DNA of 64,000 bases from Straminergon stramineum (GCA_963920665.1 OY987268.1:19408501-19472500), one strand, 5' to 3'. Positions 33,396 through 44,505 are shown, numbered from the stretch's first letter. Notes: generated from the sequence alone by a model not told the origin. Made by a program: numbers and translations.

Positions 33396-34784
33396 TAATC
33401 AATACCATTTTAGTACATAATTATTCTACTCATTAGATGAAATTCACCTACTCTAAAGGATTGCAAGTGCCTCCGAGTTCTCAAAATGTGGGAACTTGGC
33501 CACAACAACAAGCTAATGTAGCCAAGCTTCAACCACATCAGATAATAATAAATAAATTATTTTGAAAAAAAACTATTGGAAAAAAATTATTTCTTTAAAT
33601 TTTAAATTTTTTCATGATTTTTTATTTTTAATTAATTTTTTATTTTGGCCAATAGTGTCTAGTTTCCAACATGGAGAACATGCCTCAAACAGACCTTTGC
33701 AATAGCTGAATTTCATCTAATGTCACTGTACAACCTTGTTGCATGTAGTTTTCTGTAAGTTGAAGAGTGACATTCCACATGGATAGATGGACAAGTTAAG
33801 GTCATATTGGTAGCACCTCAAAAGGTCCTTACATAGTATAATTACTTGCTATAAAGTAGAAGATAATTTGAGGTACTTCTACCTTATCGAGTTGCACAAG
33901 TAAAGTTAACAAGTAGCCACACTAAATGAGCCTTTGTCCATGTACATAATATTGCTAAACCATGAGTGATTCTACCACTATCTTGGGTTGAGGTATATTC
34001 CTCCATACATACCTTAATATTGGACTTCAATTTAATCGAAGCATGTTCATCAGTCTATAGCCACTTACGAGGAGAGTTGTAGCCAATGTAGAAGAAGGCC
34101 ATCTAAGATTTTGGGGAATAAAAAATAGACCCACCCCCACATTGTTGTGTACTATATGTTTGCCTCATTTTTCAAGTAATATCATATTGAAACTAAAGGA
34201 AATCACCCATTTTTGATCAGCCTCCCATTCTCATAGTTTAGAATGCTCCATTTCCGATTAGTTGAAGTGTATGTGACAGCTTATGTACCGCAAGACCCCA
34301 AGGGACAACAAAAATGTCAAAGTGGTGTACATTGAAAGCTTACAATGATCACAATGTGTACATTGAAAGCCTTACATCAATTTTGGAACCATCCTATGGT
34401 TGGAAATAGGTTTGCCTACAAATTGAGAATAAGATAAATAAAATCTTCCAGAAATAAAATTGTGATAATTTTGTTTTTATGGGAAAAAATTTAGGAAATT
34501 AAGAAATTTGTCTTCAATCTATTTCTCTACACAGGGAATTTTTTTCCTAAACTTTTCCCATGCCGCAGATAGGCTGAATTGCTTAAGTGATTGGAAATAG
34601 GTGATCATCCTGATAACTCACGTGTAACTTTTGTCAATGCAATGTCTCCTCTAGTCCTCTCCTTCCATCCAGAGTCAACAAGTGACCCAATGACCCAGTG
34701 ACCCACCTTTTTTGACAAGTTCCCGAGCTGCACTGGTTGCAATGCACTAATTCTCTGCCCATGCTATGATGCATACAATTGAAA
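33396..34784. other. AT-rich spacer inside the MDR tandem array
   Basis: No gene is recognised. This 1.4-kb stretch has no counterpart after the second direct repeat and is probably an insertion into, or a deletion from, one of the units. Confidence 0.4.
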
Positions 34785-34956
34785 CTAATGCAAGAGCTGC
34801 TCTTGGAATGTATTGGAATGGGAAGGAATCTCGACACATTTGAGGTGGGTATGCCCTGAAACAATTCTCAATCAATTAATCGATCGCTCACACATTCTTA
34901 AACTTACGTGAGAAATAACAGCGGAAGGAGCTGCTTGTGCCTTGGGTTACAAGGCG

Positions 34957-35412
34957 AAAACGTTTGCGCAAAATGGAGTGAGTTTCTAGCTAGATTGTTG
35001 GAGCCCTGTCTGTGTGGTGAATGGGACCTTCCCCTTCCTGTATCAATGTGGTGAATGGAGACTATTGAATTAGTTGATTGCTATCCTGGAAACCTTGGAA
35101 AAACGTAATTCAGTTCTCCACTGGAGAATTGCAACATCCTGAACGAGAAGCGGTTGCTGGGGAGTATCAAGGAAGGTGGTTTGGGGTACCAGCTGGAGAG
35201 CTTGTTGTATCTTTTGACGCTTCTCATTCCTTACGGAGGTCTGCGAGACATCAATTTGCAAGCAGGGGAGACTGTCATTGTCTCTCCTGCGACGGGCTCG
35301 ATCAGTGGTGCTGCGGTGCGAGTGGCACTGGCCATGGGAGCTCGCGCGATTGCCATGGGACGCAATGTGGAGGCGTTACAAAGAGTTGCTGGGTTCAGTG
35401 AGAGAGTGGAGG
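34957..35412 (+). pseudogene. Truncated MDR oxidoreductase copy (intron 1 end plus exon 2 only)
   Basis: 34957-35113 is nearly identical to the end of intron 1 of the 39.9-kb gene (TGGAGTGAGTTTCTAGCTAG, CTTCCCCTTCCTGTATCAAT). 35114-35412 is its exon 2, with the Rossmann segment ETVIVSPATGSISGAAV and ALAMGARAIAMGRN. Exon 1, promoter and exon 3 are absent. The splice acceptor and first codons differ (CAGTTCTCC against CAGGTTCCG), giving a one-base shift. The 3' end is cut in the VEVV codons. Upstream, 34785-34956 matches gene-flanking DNA (35895-36215), so an internal deletion fused the 5' flank to intron 1. It is not functional as an oxidoreductase. Confidence 0.88.
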
Positions 35413-35757
35413 AAATTTGGGCAAATTAAGTCAGCAATTCATCCAAATTACTATATTCTCTTTTACAAATAATATGTTGGCATAATAAACATTGAAGCTT
35501 CGTTAGGCTTTTGCACAGTAGGGGACTTACAATTGACTCAAAGTTACTATAAGATGCATGAATGTATCTAAAACTGTTTACTTAATCAATTATGCATAGC
35601 TAGATTCGAAATTACAATTGTAAACCATTAAACAAATGAAAACCATATATTTTTTTGAGAAAATATGCATAGTTGGAGAGTTTTCTAATTTTTGTGAATT
35701 TTCACAGACAATACTTGATAAACCCTTAAATTGTCATACTGGTGTCTCTTTGTATTG
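35413..35757 (+). repeat. Direct repeat of MDR array, copy 2
   Basis: This is the partner of 33045-33395. It begins exactly where homology to MDR exon 2 stops, so it marks the junction between tandem units. Confidence 0.75.
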
Positions 35758-35789
35758 TGAGTCAACTTGATTTAGTACATCCTCTAAGG

Positions 35790-36370
35790 TAACTACACAT
35801 AATTTCGACCGCATAGGAAAACTCGACGACATGTTCTCTGAACCGGAGCTTTTGTAATTCTGAACCGGAGCTTTTGTAAACAAAACACCCTTGACATCAT
35901 GTCTACTCTTGGAATAGCATTGGAATGAATGCAATGGAATGGGAAGGAACACCGACACAAGTGAGATGGGTTTGCCCTGAAATATTTCTCAATCCATCAA
36001 TCGATCGTCGCTTGACATCGAAATTGAATGGTCAGTGCGTCTACCATCGATTCGAAAGATCTCAGACACCGGACTTTGTGATTACAGTATGTAAACACCT
36101 GTCAGTAGGATCTAGAAATTAATCCAAACTGGCACTCATGTTTGGGCTGCATATTTTTCAACTTACGAGAGAAAGATCACCGGAAGGAGCCTGCACCTGC
36201 CTTGGGTTACAAGGCTCCCGGACAAGGCTATAGAGTACCTCAAGAAATGCTTTCTTTGTGGTGGTGATGCAGTGGGAGTCGAATTCTCATGAGAAAGACC
36301 AGGCGAAGGAGATGTGCATTGAGATTTTTGTCATCGAGATAGCGGAAATCTGCAAATTGGGACACATCTT
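35790..36370 (+). repeat. MDR gene 5'-flank segment, shared among array units
   Basis: Blocks around 35900-36000 and 36160-36310 recur at 34785-34956 and at about 44890-46100 (for example GAGAAAGA...GGAAGGAGC...GCCTTGG...GGAGTACCTCA...ATGCTTTC). It is the distal 5' flank of the 39.9-kb gene, separated from its TATA box by about 2.5 kb of later insertions (36455-38522). Confidence 0.6.
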
Positions 36371-36454
36371 TTTGACACATGACAGTAGCCCGTAAAGGAC
36401 GGGCTGGTCTCTCTGGAAATGAGAGATTTTGATACTGTGCCCATCAGGAAACTA

Positions 36455-36674
36455 CCCCCCAAACTGCATCAGTACTATTGCAATGGTTGAACAGTCCAAT
36501 ATTGAAATTGTACTGTCGCAATATTGCAAAGAGTATTGCAACAATACATTTTCAGTAGGTATACTAAAAATGTATTGTTGGAATACTATTTGTAGTATTG
36601 CGATAGTAAAATTTCAATATTGGACAATTTAACCATTGCAATAGTACTACAACCGTACTGATGCAATGGGGGGC
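36455..36674. mobile_element. Near-perfect foldback MITE, 220 bp
   Basis: Starts CCCCCCAAACTGCATCAGTAC and ends GTACTGATGCAATGGGGGG. The two arms of about 100 nt pair across a loop of only a few bases near 36560, with one 12-nt bulge in the right arm. Transcribed, it would give a long near-perfect hairpin. No matching target duplication was found and no ORF is present. Confidence 0.82.
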
Positions 36675-36778
36675 TTTTTATTGATGAGTGAGTGTGCATC
36701 ATGAGCAAAAGATGAACTCGAATTCATTCATTAGAGGTCAACCTACTTTAGAAGGGCCAGCCTTGTAGGGAAAATTGA

Positions 36779-37701
36779 CCCCCTCATTGCCCTGCTGAAG
36801 GGCAATTGTAAAAACTTGCCCCCTATTTTGTGTTGTATTAGTTGATATTTCTTCATCTCTCCTACTTAATTTGGGGCCTCTTGTTGCAAATATGAATTCA
36901 AAATTTGCAAATTTTATCATGTGTTGCAAATAAAGGGTGATTGCAAGAAAGACCGGTCCTATTTTGCGCCACATTTAGAGTGACAGAGTTGTTTTTTGCT
37001 AGAACTTTTGGAGGTAGAGCACAATGAGCTTGAAATTTTTATTGGAGATGACTAACTTGATTGTTATCAGATACCTTATTTTTTAGAAATTTTAAAAAAT
37101 CATTTTATATTTAGAAATCAATTTTGCTAATTTATCACACTTTAGGGTTTAGGGTTTTTTAGTACTGTGGAGTATCCAAAATTAATGATCTAAAGCTGAA
37201 ATTTTTGTGGTCTATTCCCATAGTAGGAGTTCTTGGGCCCACCAAAGGAAATCTAAAAATACATTATTTTATGGCCTCCATATTCATGCAAATAGGGCTC
37301 CCTTGTGCGCAAACTTTTGAACATTGAAGATGGTTTTGACTTCATCTTTTTGGTGAAATCTGATCACTATCAAGTCCTTACAAATTGCCAGTTTTTAGTT
37401 TTTTTTTGTTCATGATTATCTATTTATTATTAATTAATATCTCATTGTATTTGTTTTTTGTGACAAACTGTCTTTTTTTTCAAATAGTACTATTTTAGTA
37501 CTTACTAGTAGTCATAGTACTCAAAATGGTACTTTCAGTCATCGATTTTTTAGATCAACGGCTGAGATTTCTTAGTTTCCTAATACTCCTAGTATTGAGC
37601 GCAGAAATCGTTGTTTTGGCCAAATGCTACATAAATCGTTCGGTCTTTCTTGCAACTATCCTAAAAATTTTCAGTGTTTAAATTGCAAGGTAATGAGGGG
37701 G
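36779..37701. mobile_element. CCCCCTCATTGCC-ended inverted-repeat element, 0.9 kb
   Basis: The termini CCCCCTCATTGCC and GGTAATGAGGGGG are 12/13-bp inverted repeats, flanked by TTGA and TCAA. Symmetry extends outward (AGAAGGGCCAG near 36750 with CTAGCCCTTTAGAAG near 37712). An inner pair, GCAAGAAAGACCG (about 36943 and 37648), adds further symmetry. The ends resemble those of 31357-32431. No transposase is present. Confidence 0.55.
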
Positions 37702-37969
37702 TCAATTCACCCTAGCCCTTTAGAAGATCATCCCCTTTCGACATAAATTCCAAGGATGAAAGATTGTCCTTCTCTTCCAATTAGAAATTCATGCTTTGTG
37801 ATTCATCTAACACAAAAATGTCCTTAGACAACGTCCTTTATGGGTTCGTATCCCACATTGATAGAGTGGCATTGGTGAAAGTGTAGGTGAGACAGGTGTG
37901 AGTTCACACAACAACTCAAATCATGCAAGTAATAAGGTTTTGAGCATGGTTCCTATCATTGAAGTGTGT

Positions 37970-38522
37970 TAAGGTAGGAGGTGCTAATTCTGTGCATGTT
38001 CCAAGAATTGCCCCTATAATTAGACCATGAAGTGTTACCATAGGAATGAAAAATTGTCCAAAAATGAATTGGTGCCAATCTAGGATTATGAGTGATAATC
38101 CTAGACTGGAATTTTATGAGTGTTTGGGGAGTGGGTTTGTGTTGGAAGTAGAGAAATTTGAGTGCAAATAATGTTGAGTTATGAATGGTGGGACATAATT
38201 TGGAGTTTTGTAAATGTGGGGCAATTAAATGCACCATGTTGTTCTAGTTTAAGGCTTGTATGCCTTCATTTTGGAATGCCATTTGCAGCATTGATGGACA
38301 ACTTTTAATGATAGGACTTATGGTCTTCAATAGCACCATGATGTTTGAGCTTTAGAAAATCATATCTAATTCAATTTCGGTTTAAAATTTATAAATCAAA
38401 TTATGATGGATGTGTCTCCCTCTCTCCTTTCCCTGAAAAATTAGTTAGAAAATGATTCAATCAGCATAGAAGAGATCCTCAGCCAATATTGTTTGAAATG
38501 CGCAGTTTCTCCTCCTACCTTA
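37970..38522. mobile_element. TAAGGTAGGAGG-ended MITE, 553 bp
   Basis: The ends TAAGGTAGGAGG and CCTCCTACCTTA are perfect 12-bp inverted repeats. Inward there is weaker symmetry (TTCTGTGCATGTTCCAAGAA against the reverse complement of the right side). The interior does not match family A, so it is a separate family sharing the termini. It lies in the 5' flank of the MDR gene at 39.9 kb. Confidence 0.65.
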
Positions 38523-38840
38523 GTTTTTGTTGGGTCTTTTTGATAGTGTAGGTGAAAAAGAGATTGTAAATTTCTTAACTCTAAAGTACTATGACGTCCA
38601 TATTTTGGATGATGAGTAGAGTGCTTCAAGTCACTGTTTTTTTCCATTCATCCCAAGCAATTCTTGAAGATATATTTAATTGATAATGTTTTTTCATGAT
38701 CAATTTCTTGTTAGTGAGGTAAATAATGTATTTGATGTGCAATCTCCTAAACAATAATTGTACAACGAAGTCTGCCACATGTGCCGCTTGCTTTTCACAG
38801 CTAACTCTGGACTTTTGCAATCTAAACTAGACTTCGGAAG

Positions 38841-38847
38841 TATAAAC
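38841..38847 (+). promoter_or_regulatory. TATA box of MDR gene 1
   Basis: CTAGACTTCGGAAGTATAAAC aligns with CTAGACTTCGAATGTATAAAT of gene 2 (46192-46198). The downstream sequence is conserved between the two copies (GAGAGCTGGCGCCAGACA-type block), then both reach a donor AG|GTGAGATG (39058 and 46409). This supports a noncoding first exon of about 190 nt. Confidence 0.6.
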
Positions 38848-39058
38848 AGTTGACGCACTAACTGATGGTACACAAGAGAGATTCTCGAAGAGAGTGAAAC
38901 GGAGACAGAAATTTTGCTGAGAGCTGGCGCCAGACATTTTTCATAGCTTGTTGCAGTGAGGATTGTTTGCACATGTACTCCGAGCTCGGAGAAAGCCAAT
39001 CGGGGTGTGTGTTTTGGTGTACTCAGGAGCTTTGTGTGGAGTTGAAGAAACTCAATAG

Positions 39059-39818
39059 GTGAGATGACTGACTCTCAACAGGGATTTGAGTTTTGTTTCT
39101 TGTTTTCTGTGAGCAATTCTTGATGAATTTCAGCGGAGGTGGAAGATGTGTGGAGAAGGAATTAGAGTCGTTGAGCTGCTTCTGTTTCTTCTACTGAACA
39201 TTGAGTGAATCAATGAACCCTGCTTGCACTCTCAAATCTCAATTGCTCAATTGAGGTTCAGGGTTGCTTTTGTGACGGGTCACGCCGGAACCTTAGCTTA
39301 GTCCAGAGGGCGTTCCCTTGTGAATTGGGTGACATGTCTTTAAGATTGGACAACCAGGATTATCTAGATCCTACAGTTAGATTTGACAGACGAGTTTCCA
39401 AACATAAATTGTGGAAGGTTCACGTTTTGCGTTTTAGTTAACAATGTTCAGTAATGGTAATGGAGGCCATAATCATCCAAAAAAAATGCAACTCCGACTT
39501 GGCAATTTGTGCACTCTGACCTGCAAATCATTCTCGATTGCCATCACCTAGCCCAGCTGAAGAACGCTGTGAAAATCATATTGACTTAATGACACGGCAG
39601 TCTCAATCGAATTTCGTGTTTCCTACGGAATTCCAGTCGCTGAAAAACGCAATGCAAACTTGATTGTGGATCCCAGTTTACCAGCATACTTCACCACTTC
39701 GAAATGCTCTCAAACCTCCCAATCCCTCCCAATTTCTCTCAAATTTTTCACAAGTCCTCCCATTTTCTCACTAATTCCTCCCCATTTCTGACAATTTCTG
39801 TTCCGTGATGACATGCAG
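39059..39818 (+). other. Predicted 5' UTR intron of MDR gene 1
   Basis: Donor AATAG|GTGAGATG and acceptor GACATGCAG|GTTTGTTACC. Equivalent sites exist in gene 2 (46410-47127). The intron's 3' part is a pyrimidine-rich array (39690-39810) of a CCTCCCAATTTCT-type unit, conserved in both genes. Confidence 0.5.
39690..39810 (+). repeat. Pyrimidine-rich degenerate repeat (CCTCCCAATTTCT)n
   Basis: Irregular repeats of a 10-14 nt CTCCCA(A/T)TTTCT-like unit end just before the predicted 5' UTR intron acceptor. The counterpart is at 46990-47106 in gene 2. It probably serves as, or grew from, the polypyrimidine tract. Confidence 0.6.
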
Positions 39819-39895
39819 GTTTGTTACCAACTCAATACACAACTCCTCAAATCCTCCCAAACCCGCTTGCATTGAATTGCATCTCCCAAGCCGCC

Positions 39896-42180
39896 ATGGC
39901 TTCCGATCACGGCCTTCCCCCGACGCACCGCGCCCTGGTCCTCACCTCCACCAGCTTGCCTCCCTCCGTCCAAACCCTCCCCACGCCCCAGCCCACCCCA
40001 GGAAGCGCCGTCGTCCGTATCCTGGCCGCGGGCGTGATCCCGCACATGCGCGGGATTTACGACGGCACTGCCATGATCGGGAGCAGTGCGTTCGTCTTCC
40101 CGACACCGCTGGTGATCGGCAGCAGCGGCATTGGGCGAGTGGCAGCAGTGGGCCCAGACGGCACGAAGCTGACGCCAGGGCAGCTGGTGCTGGTCGATCC
40201 CACCATTCGGAGTCGAGATGATCCCACGGGCGATGTCATCCTGGCCGGCGTGCATGAAGGATTCACGGACGGGAGTCGCAAGCTCATGCGCGGCGAGTGG
40301 CGCGACTCCACGTTCGCGGAGTATGCCAAGGTGGAGGGTTTATAATTTTTTCGCAATGTTGAATTTGGGTTTTCTGAATATGAAGCTCATGCACGTCCAC
40401 GGAGTATGTTTTTATTTTTCACATTCATGGATGCTACAACATTGTTGTGAAAATTGTAAGGTTAGCTTTGATTTGTCCTAAGTGTGAAAATTCTCCTTAC
40501 AGTTTTTTGGCAATTGATTTTGAGCTGGACACAAAACGTTTGTGCAAAGTGGAGTGAGTTTCTAGCTAGATTGTTGGAGGGAAAGCTTCAAGGTTCACCT
40601 GTCTGTGTGGTGAATGGAACCTTCCCCTTCCTGTATCAATGTGGAGAATGGAGACTTTTGAATTAGTTGATTGCTCTCCTTGAAACCTTGGAAAAACGTA
40701 ATTTCAGGTTCCGCTCGAGAATTGCAACGTCCTGAACGAGAAGCGGTTGCTGGGGAGTATCAAGGAAGGTGGTTTGGGGTACCAGCTGGAGAGCTTGTTG
40801 TATCTTTTGACGCTTCTCATTCCTTACGGGGGTCTGCGAGACATCAATTTGCAAGCAGGGGAGACTGTCATTGTCTCTCCGGCGACGGGCTCGATCAGTG
40901 GTGCTGCGGTGCGAGTGGCACTGGCCATGGGAGCTCGCGTGATTGCCATGGGACGCAATGTGGAGGCGTTACAAAGAGTTGCTGCGGTCAGTGAGAGGGT
41001 GGAGGTGGTGCCCATCACGAGCGATGCCCAGGTAGAAAACTCCCACAAATAATTTGTGCTCAGCAACTATTTAAGTGTTTTATCCTCATTGTAAATACAC
41101 AACAAACTAAAACACGGGCACTTATAGACTACTGTACCCAGCTATTATCAACATTATTTATTTAAATGAAAAACTAGGAGTTGCATTATTTAAGAGATTA
41201 CTCTTGGGGGAGTTGGAACACAAAATAAAATAAGGTAGCAGATGCCAAAATTTAAAAATATGGTTTAAATGGTGAAATCCAAGTCACCTAATGTCAAAAG
41301 TTTTAACCGTTGAATTTTTATTGAAGTATCACATGTACCACCAAATATCAAGATATTTTTGTTAGGCAATATAAACAAGCTAACTCCATTGATATGTTGT
41401 GATTAGGAAGGGTGAAGTACAAGACTACTTAATTTCCAAAAACATTCAACTCTTGGTTTTTGATTTAATTAAGAATGCCCAATTTTGATAGCCAAATACA
41501 ATAACTTAGGTATTGATGACACAAGATGTACACAATCAAAACAAGAGAGTGTAGGAGAGCTTAGTATTGCTTTTTGATCACAATCAACTTTGAAATTTCA
41601 TAACTTATTCATACCATGTCCAAATAATGCATGCAAAACAGCATTGGAATTCTCTTTCGCTTGCCAACAAGATCCAACATATATTTTGAGGTCTTTTTTC
41701 TGAAAATGCCCAGTTGCTATTAGTGTCCATTCTCAGTGCTCTTCCTTCAATTAATTGTCCATTGGGGATATCATCTTCAATCTCCTGCAGGCCGACTTGC
41801 AATCTCTCCAACGCCTTGGCCCCATCGACGCCTTCTTCGAGCTCAACCCTCCGGCCGCTTCCCACTCCAACAACATCAAGACCGCCATCCAAGCTCTCCG
41901 CCCGGGGGGCCGTGTGAGTCTGATGGGCGGCATCGCTGAGGACGTGCCCCTCCCCATTTCCACCATCTTGATACGCAACTTGACCCTCAAGGGGAAGTTC
42001 ATGTACGAGCGGGAGGACGTCGCAGCTCTCATCAAGATGGTCGAGACCGGGGTGCTGAAGCTGGATGAGTCTAGCGTGGGAGGGAAAGTGGTGGGGAAGT
42101 TCGGGTTGGAAGACTGGGATGAGGCGTTTACGACGGCGGCAAGGACGAGAAATGACGGCATGACGGTGATTGCGCCGTGA
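39896..42180 (+). CDS. Zinc-less MDR-family oxidoreductase, gene 1 (three coding exons)
   Basis: Exons 39896-40330, 40708-41031 and 41791-42180 (GT-AG, all phase 0) give 382 residues, a normal MDR length. The N-terminal GroES-like part holds TPGSAVVRILAAGVIPHMR and the PLVIGSSGIGRVAAVG turn. The Rossmann domain has AGETVIVSPATGSISGAA, a nucleotide-binding loop variant, and ALAMGARVIAMGRN. The C-terminus (FGLEDWDEAFTTAA) is family-typical. Only one Cys is present (LENCN), so catalytic and structural zinc ligands are absent. This points to an NAD(P)-dependent reductase or quinone-oxidoreductase-like enzyme, probably cytosolic; the substrate is unknown. It looks closest to fungal MDR proteins. 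Compared with gene 2 it has five extra residues after DGT. Exons are GC-rich within AT-rich DNA. Intron 2 (759 bp) contains a family B MITE. Confidence 0.9.
41480..41735. mobile_element. MITE family B copy in intron 2 of MDR gene 1 (inverted, worn ends)
   Basis: ACAAGATGTACACAATCAAAAC, CATACCATGTCCAAATAATGCATGC and GGAATTCTCTTTCGCTTGCCAACAAG match 9345-9510 directly and 15023-15110 in inverted orientation. Its ends are eroded. It explains most of the size difference between intron 2 of gene 1 (759 bp) and gene 2 (222 bp). Confidence 0.65.
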
Positions 42181-42672
42181 CAGAGGGAATTGAACTGAAG
42201 GCTGGAGAGTATTTGTAGAGCTAAATAAGTATGAACTTGGGATTGGGATCGGATTGCCGTACGTGGAGGGTGGAATCTCTAGCAGATTCCACCCTTGTTT
42301 TTTTCAATCGTATAGACAATTTCGAAGGCTTTGTTCTTACTGATCGCAGTGTATATATAATTATGTTAGTGAATTTTTCAAATCCGTGATTGTGTAACCA
42401 GGAAGGTTTTTATCGATCTGCCCTTCCAGATTCTTCATTTGATTGCTCGATCATCCTCTCCCACTGTTCTGTCCATGGTTCTCAAACCTACTGTTACACT
42501 AAGTTGGGCAGTTTAGAATCTATGCACATTTTCTCGCCATGCACGTACTTCGCATACTCTGAAACGATTAGGAAATTCGAGAGATCATGTCGCAGACTGG
42601 AAATTTGCGGAGTACGTACATGGAGGACAGGAGCAGATGATGTTCTCAATCAAACTCATACAGAATGAACAA
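42181..42672 (+). other. 3' flank of MDR gene 1
   Basis: Probable 3' UTR and terminator region. An AATAAG near 42223 could serve as a polyadenylation signal. No further gene is seen. Confidence 0.4.
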
Positions 42673-42934
42673 TAAGGTAGATCAGCCTTTGACCACCCAG
42701 ATTTGCTATTAGGTATTTTGGAGAAGATTGAAAAGTTTGAGAGAAGACATTTGCAAGTAGAATGATGAAGACATCCAATCCAACAAGAAATGAATTTAAT
42801 TTATGTGATTTTTCAAAGCTAAATTCGTAAAGCATGGGTAGACCAATGCTAAGCCACCCACAGACATATCCCCTCCCCAATTGTATTGTCATGATGTTAA
42901 AGGATTGATAAGATTGTGGTATTGGGTGGGTGAC

Positions 42935-43094
42935 TAAGGTAACTCAGCCTATGACAAGCCAAATGGGAGCCAACCCATCACAAGCAAAATTATAGTAGTG
43001 GTGTACATTCTAGTTTTGAAATGTGCACTTCTCGAATATTTTTGCTTGTGATGGATTGGCTCCCATTTGGCTTGTCATAGGCTGAGTTACCTTA
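42935..43094. mobile_element. Palindromic MITE nested in foldback element, 160 bp
   Basis: The left arm starts TAAGGTAACTCAGCCTATGA and the right arm ends TCATAGGCTGAGTTACCTTA. The arms are almost perfect for about 52 bp around a 55-bp loop. It is the cleanest hairpin of the TAAGGTA-ended group in the window. Confidence 0.9.
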
Positions 43095-43121
43095 ATGTAA
43101 ATGGAAGGGTCCTAACCAATA

Positions 43122-43258
43122 GATGATGGCATTGGGATGTTCTACCTTACATACAATAGTAGCAAGGTGCATATTGAAATGGCGTACTAGCCATCTAAAA
43201 TCATTACATTGATTTGTCCATTCATCAAGTAAGGTAGAACAATCCAATGCCATCGATC
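43122..43258. repeat. Inverted repeat with inward-facing TAAGGTAG ends
   Basis: GATGATGGCATTGGGATGTT, then CTACCTTAC, is mirrored by GTAAGGTAG, then AACAATCCAATGCCATCGATC. Arms are about 30 bp with a loop of about 77 bp. Here the TAAGGTAG termini face the loop, so this looks like two neighbouring element ends, or an inside-out copy. Confidence 0.75.
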
Positions 43259-43602
43259 ACCATCCCAATTCCGGGCACCCTCCTATTTGTGTCAAGTCAA
43301 CTACCCATTACCACAATTCTACTAGCAACCCTTTAGCATCATCACAATGTAATTGGGGGAGGGGACACCATCAGTCTATGGTTTAACATGGATCAAAGTC
43401 ATCAAACCATGTTTTACCAATTTAGTCATACCAAACTTTAAAAAATATTACGTAAAATCCATTTCTTGAAGGATTGGATGTCTTCATTCTATTTGCAAAT
43501 GGCTTCTCTCAAACTCTTCAATCTTTGAAAAATTTGTGAGTTGACAAATAGCTCCTCCAAGGTAGATAGAAAATCTAGGTAGGAAGAGAATGATCTACCT
43601 TA

Positions 43603-44079
43603 AATGGTGGTCATTCATCTTGAATCCATGGATTTTCAAAATGGATTCACTTGTGATGTGAATGCAACACAGGATCACTTCCCACCTATAAAGATGGGCT
43701 TCCAAATAACATAATTGAAGAATTTTATTATGGCAATTGACAACATTAACCTAAGAAAACAAGATTTGAGACAAAATCCCACCTAAAAACCTTGGAAGAT
43801 AGCCTAGTAAGAATGTTGAGGACTAAAATTGTCTTTTGAATGACTTTCAAGGAAACTATAGAAACAAAGAATGCATGTATTTTTTCTAGAATTTGAATTT
43901 TTTTGTTGATTATCTTAGTGATAGAGTTGCATCCTCTTAGGGTAGGAATACATGAATAATTCTACCTATATCAATGCTTTGTTATAAATCCAACATTCCA
44001 ATAAATTCATGAAGTAATATAAAATTATCATTTGGTACTCAAAGCATTCTTGATGCAATCGTGTACAATTGACATTTAA
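43603..44079. other. AT-rich spacer
   Basis: No gene or repeat is recognised. Confidence 0.4.
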
Positions 44080-44505
44080 CTCTAAATGCATATTGAGAGG
44101 TCCCTTTGTGTCCTTTCGATGATTTTAAGGAGGCATGTAGGGTGGAAAAAATAAAATTTCATCCCAAAAATTTAGGGGAGTTTTTTGGATTCAATTTCAA
44201 TGAGTGGTATTGAATATTTTCTCTTAATGATATTTTGACTTTCCTAAATAAGAAAATATCTAATCTATAGATCACCTTGCAATGTATTTGGCAACTATTG
44301 TTCCACTCTCTTTATGTGAATTTTAGACACAAAAACAATTTTTTTCAAATTTTAGACCAAGTAGTATAATAAAGGTCATCAAGTCTTTTTTCTACTCCCA
44401 TTTACAAAATTCCTAAAATTACATGTTTTATTGAATTTGAACTTTAGGCCTAATCAGTGTCAATCTGTTCATTGTCCAGAAAATGGACATCAGAGCGCTT
44501 AGAGG
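44080..44505. mobile_element. TTAA-flanked CTCTAA-ended element, 426 bp
   Basis: TTAA|CTCTAAATGC on the left and GCGCTTAGAGG|TTAA on the right. Flanking TTAA is exact on both sides; inverted termini match over CTCTAA and GC. It is weaker than the CCCT-ended copies. Confidence 0.4.

Larger units (their letters stand above)
42673..43602. mobile_element. Large foldback element, 930 bp, with nested palindromes
   Basis: The ends TAAGGTAGATCA and TGATCTACCTTA are inverted repeats. The left arm (42673-42934) and right arm (about 43290-43602) pair along most of their length, sharing GAGAGAAG(A/C)CATTTGCAA, GAAGACATCCAATCC, CCCCTCCCC(A/C)AATT and GATTGTGGTA-type blocks in inverted order. The loop holds two more inverted repeats (42935-43094 and 43122-43258). 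No coding capacity is seen. Confidence 0.85.

Noticed and set aside
33045..35757. LTR retrotransposon interpretation of the two 350-bp direct repeats
   Set aside because: No primer-binding site, polypurine tract or retroviral coding region lies between them. The arrangement is better explained as tandem duplication of the MDR unit.
37785..37860. Possible tRNA, because of GGGTTCGTATCCC (B-box-like T arm) at 37842-37854
   Set aside because: No A box, no D or anticodon arm, and no paired acceptor stem at the right distance. At most a SINE scrap.
40671..41052. ORFs in other frames of MDR exon 2 (also at 35078-35401)
   Set aside because: Out of frame with the conserved Rossmann-domain reading and present only because the exon is GC-rich.
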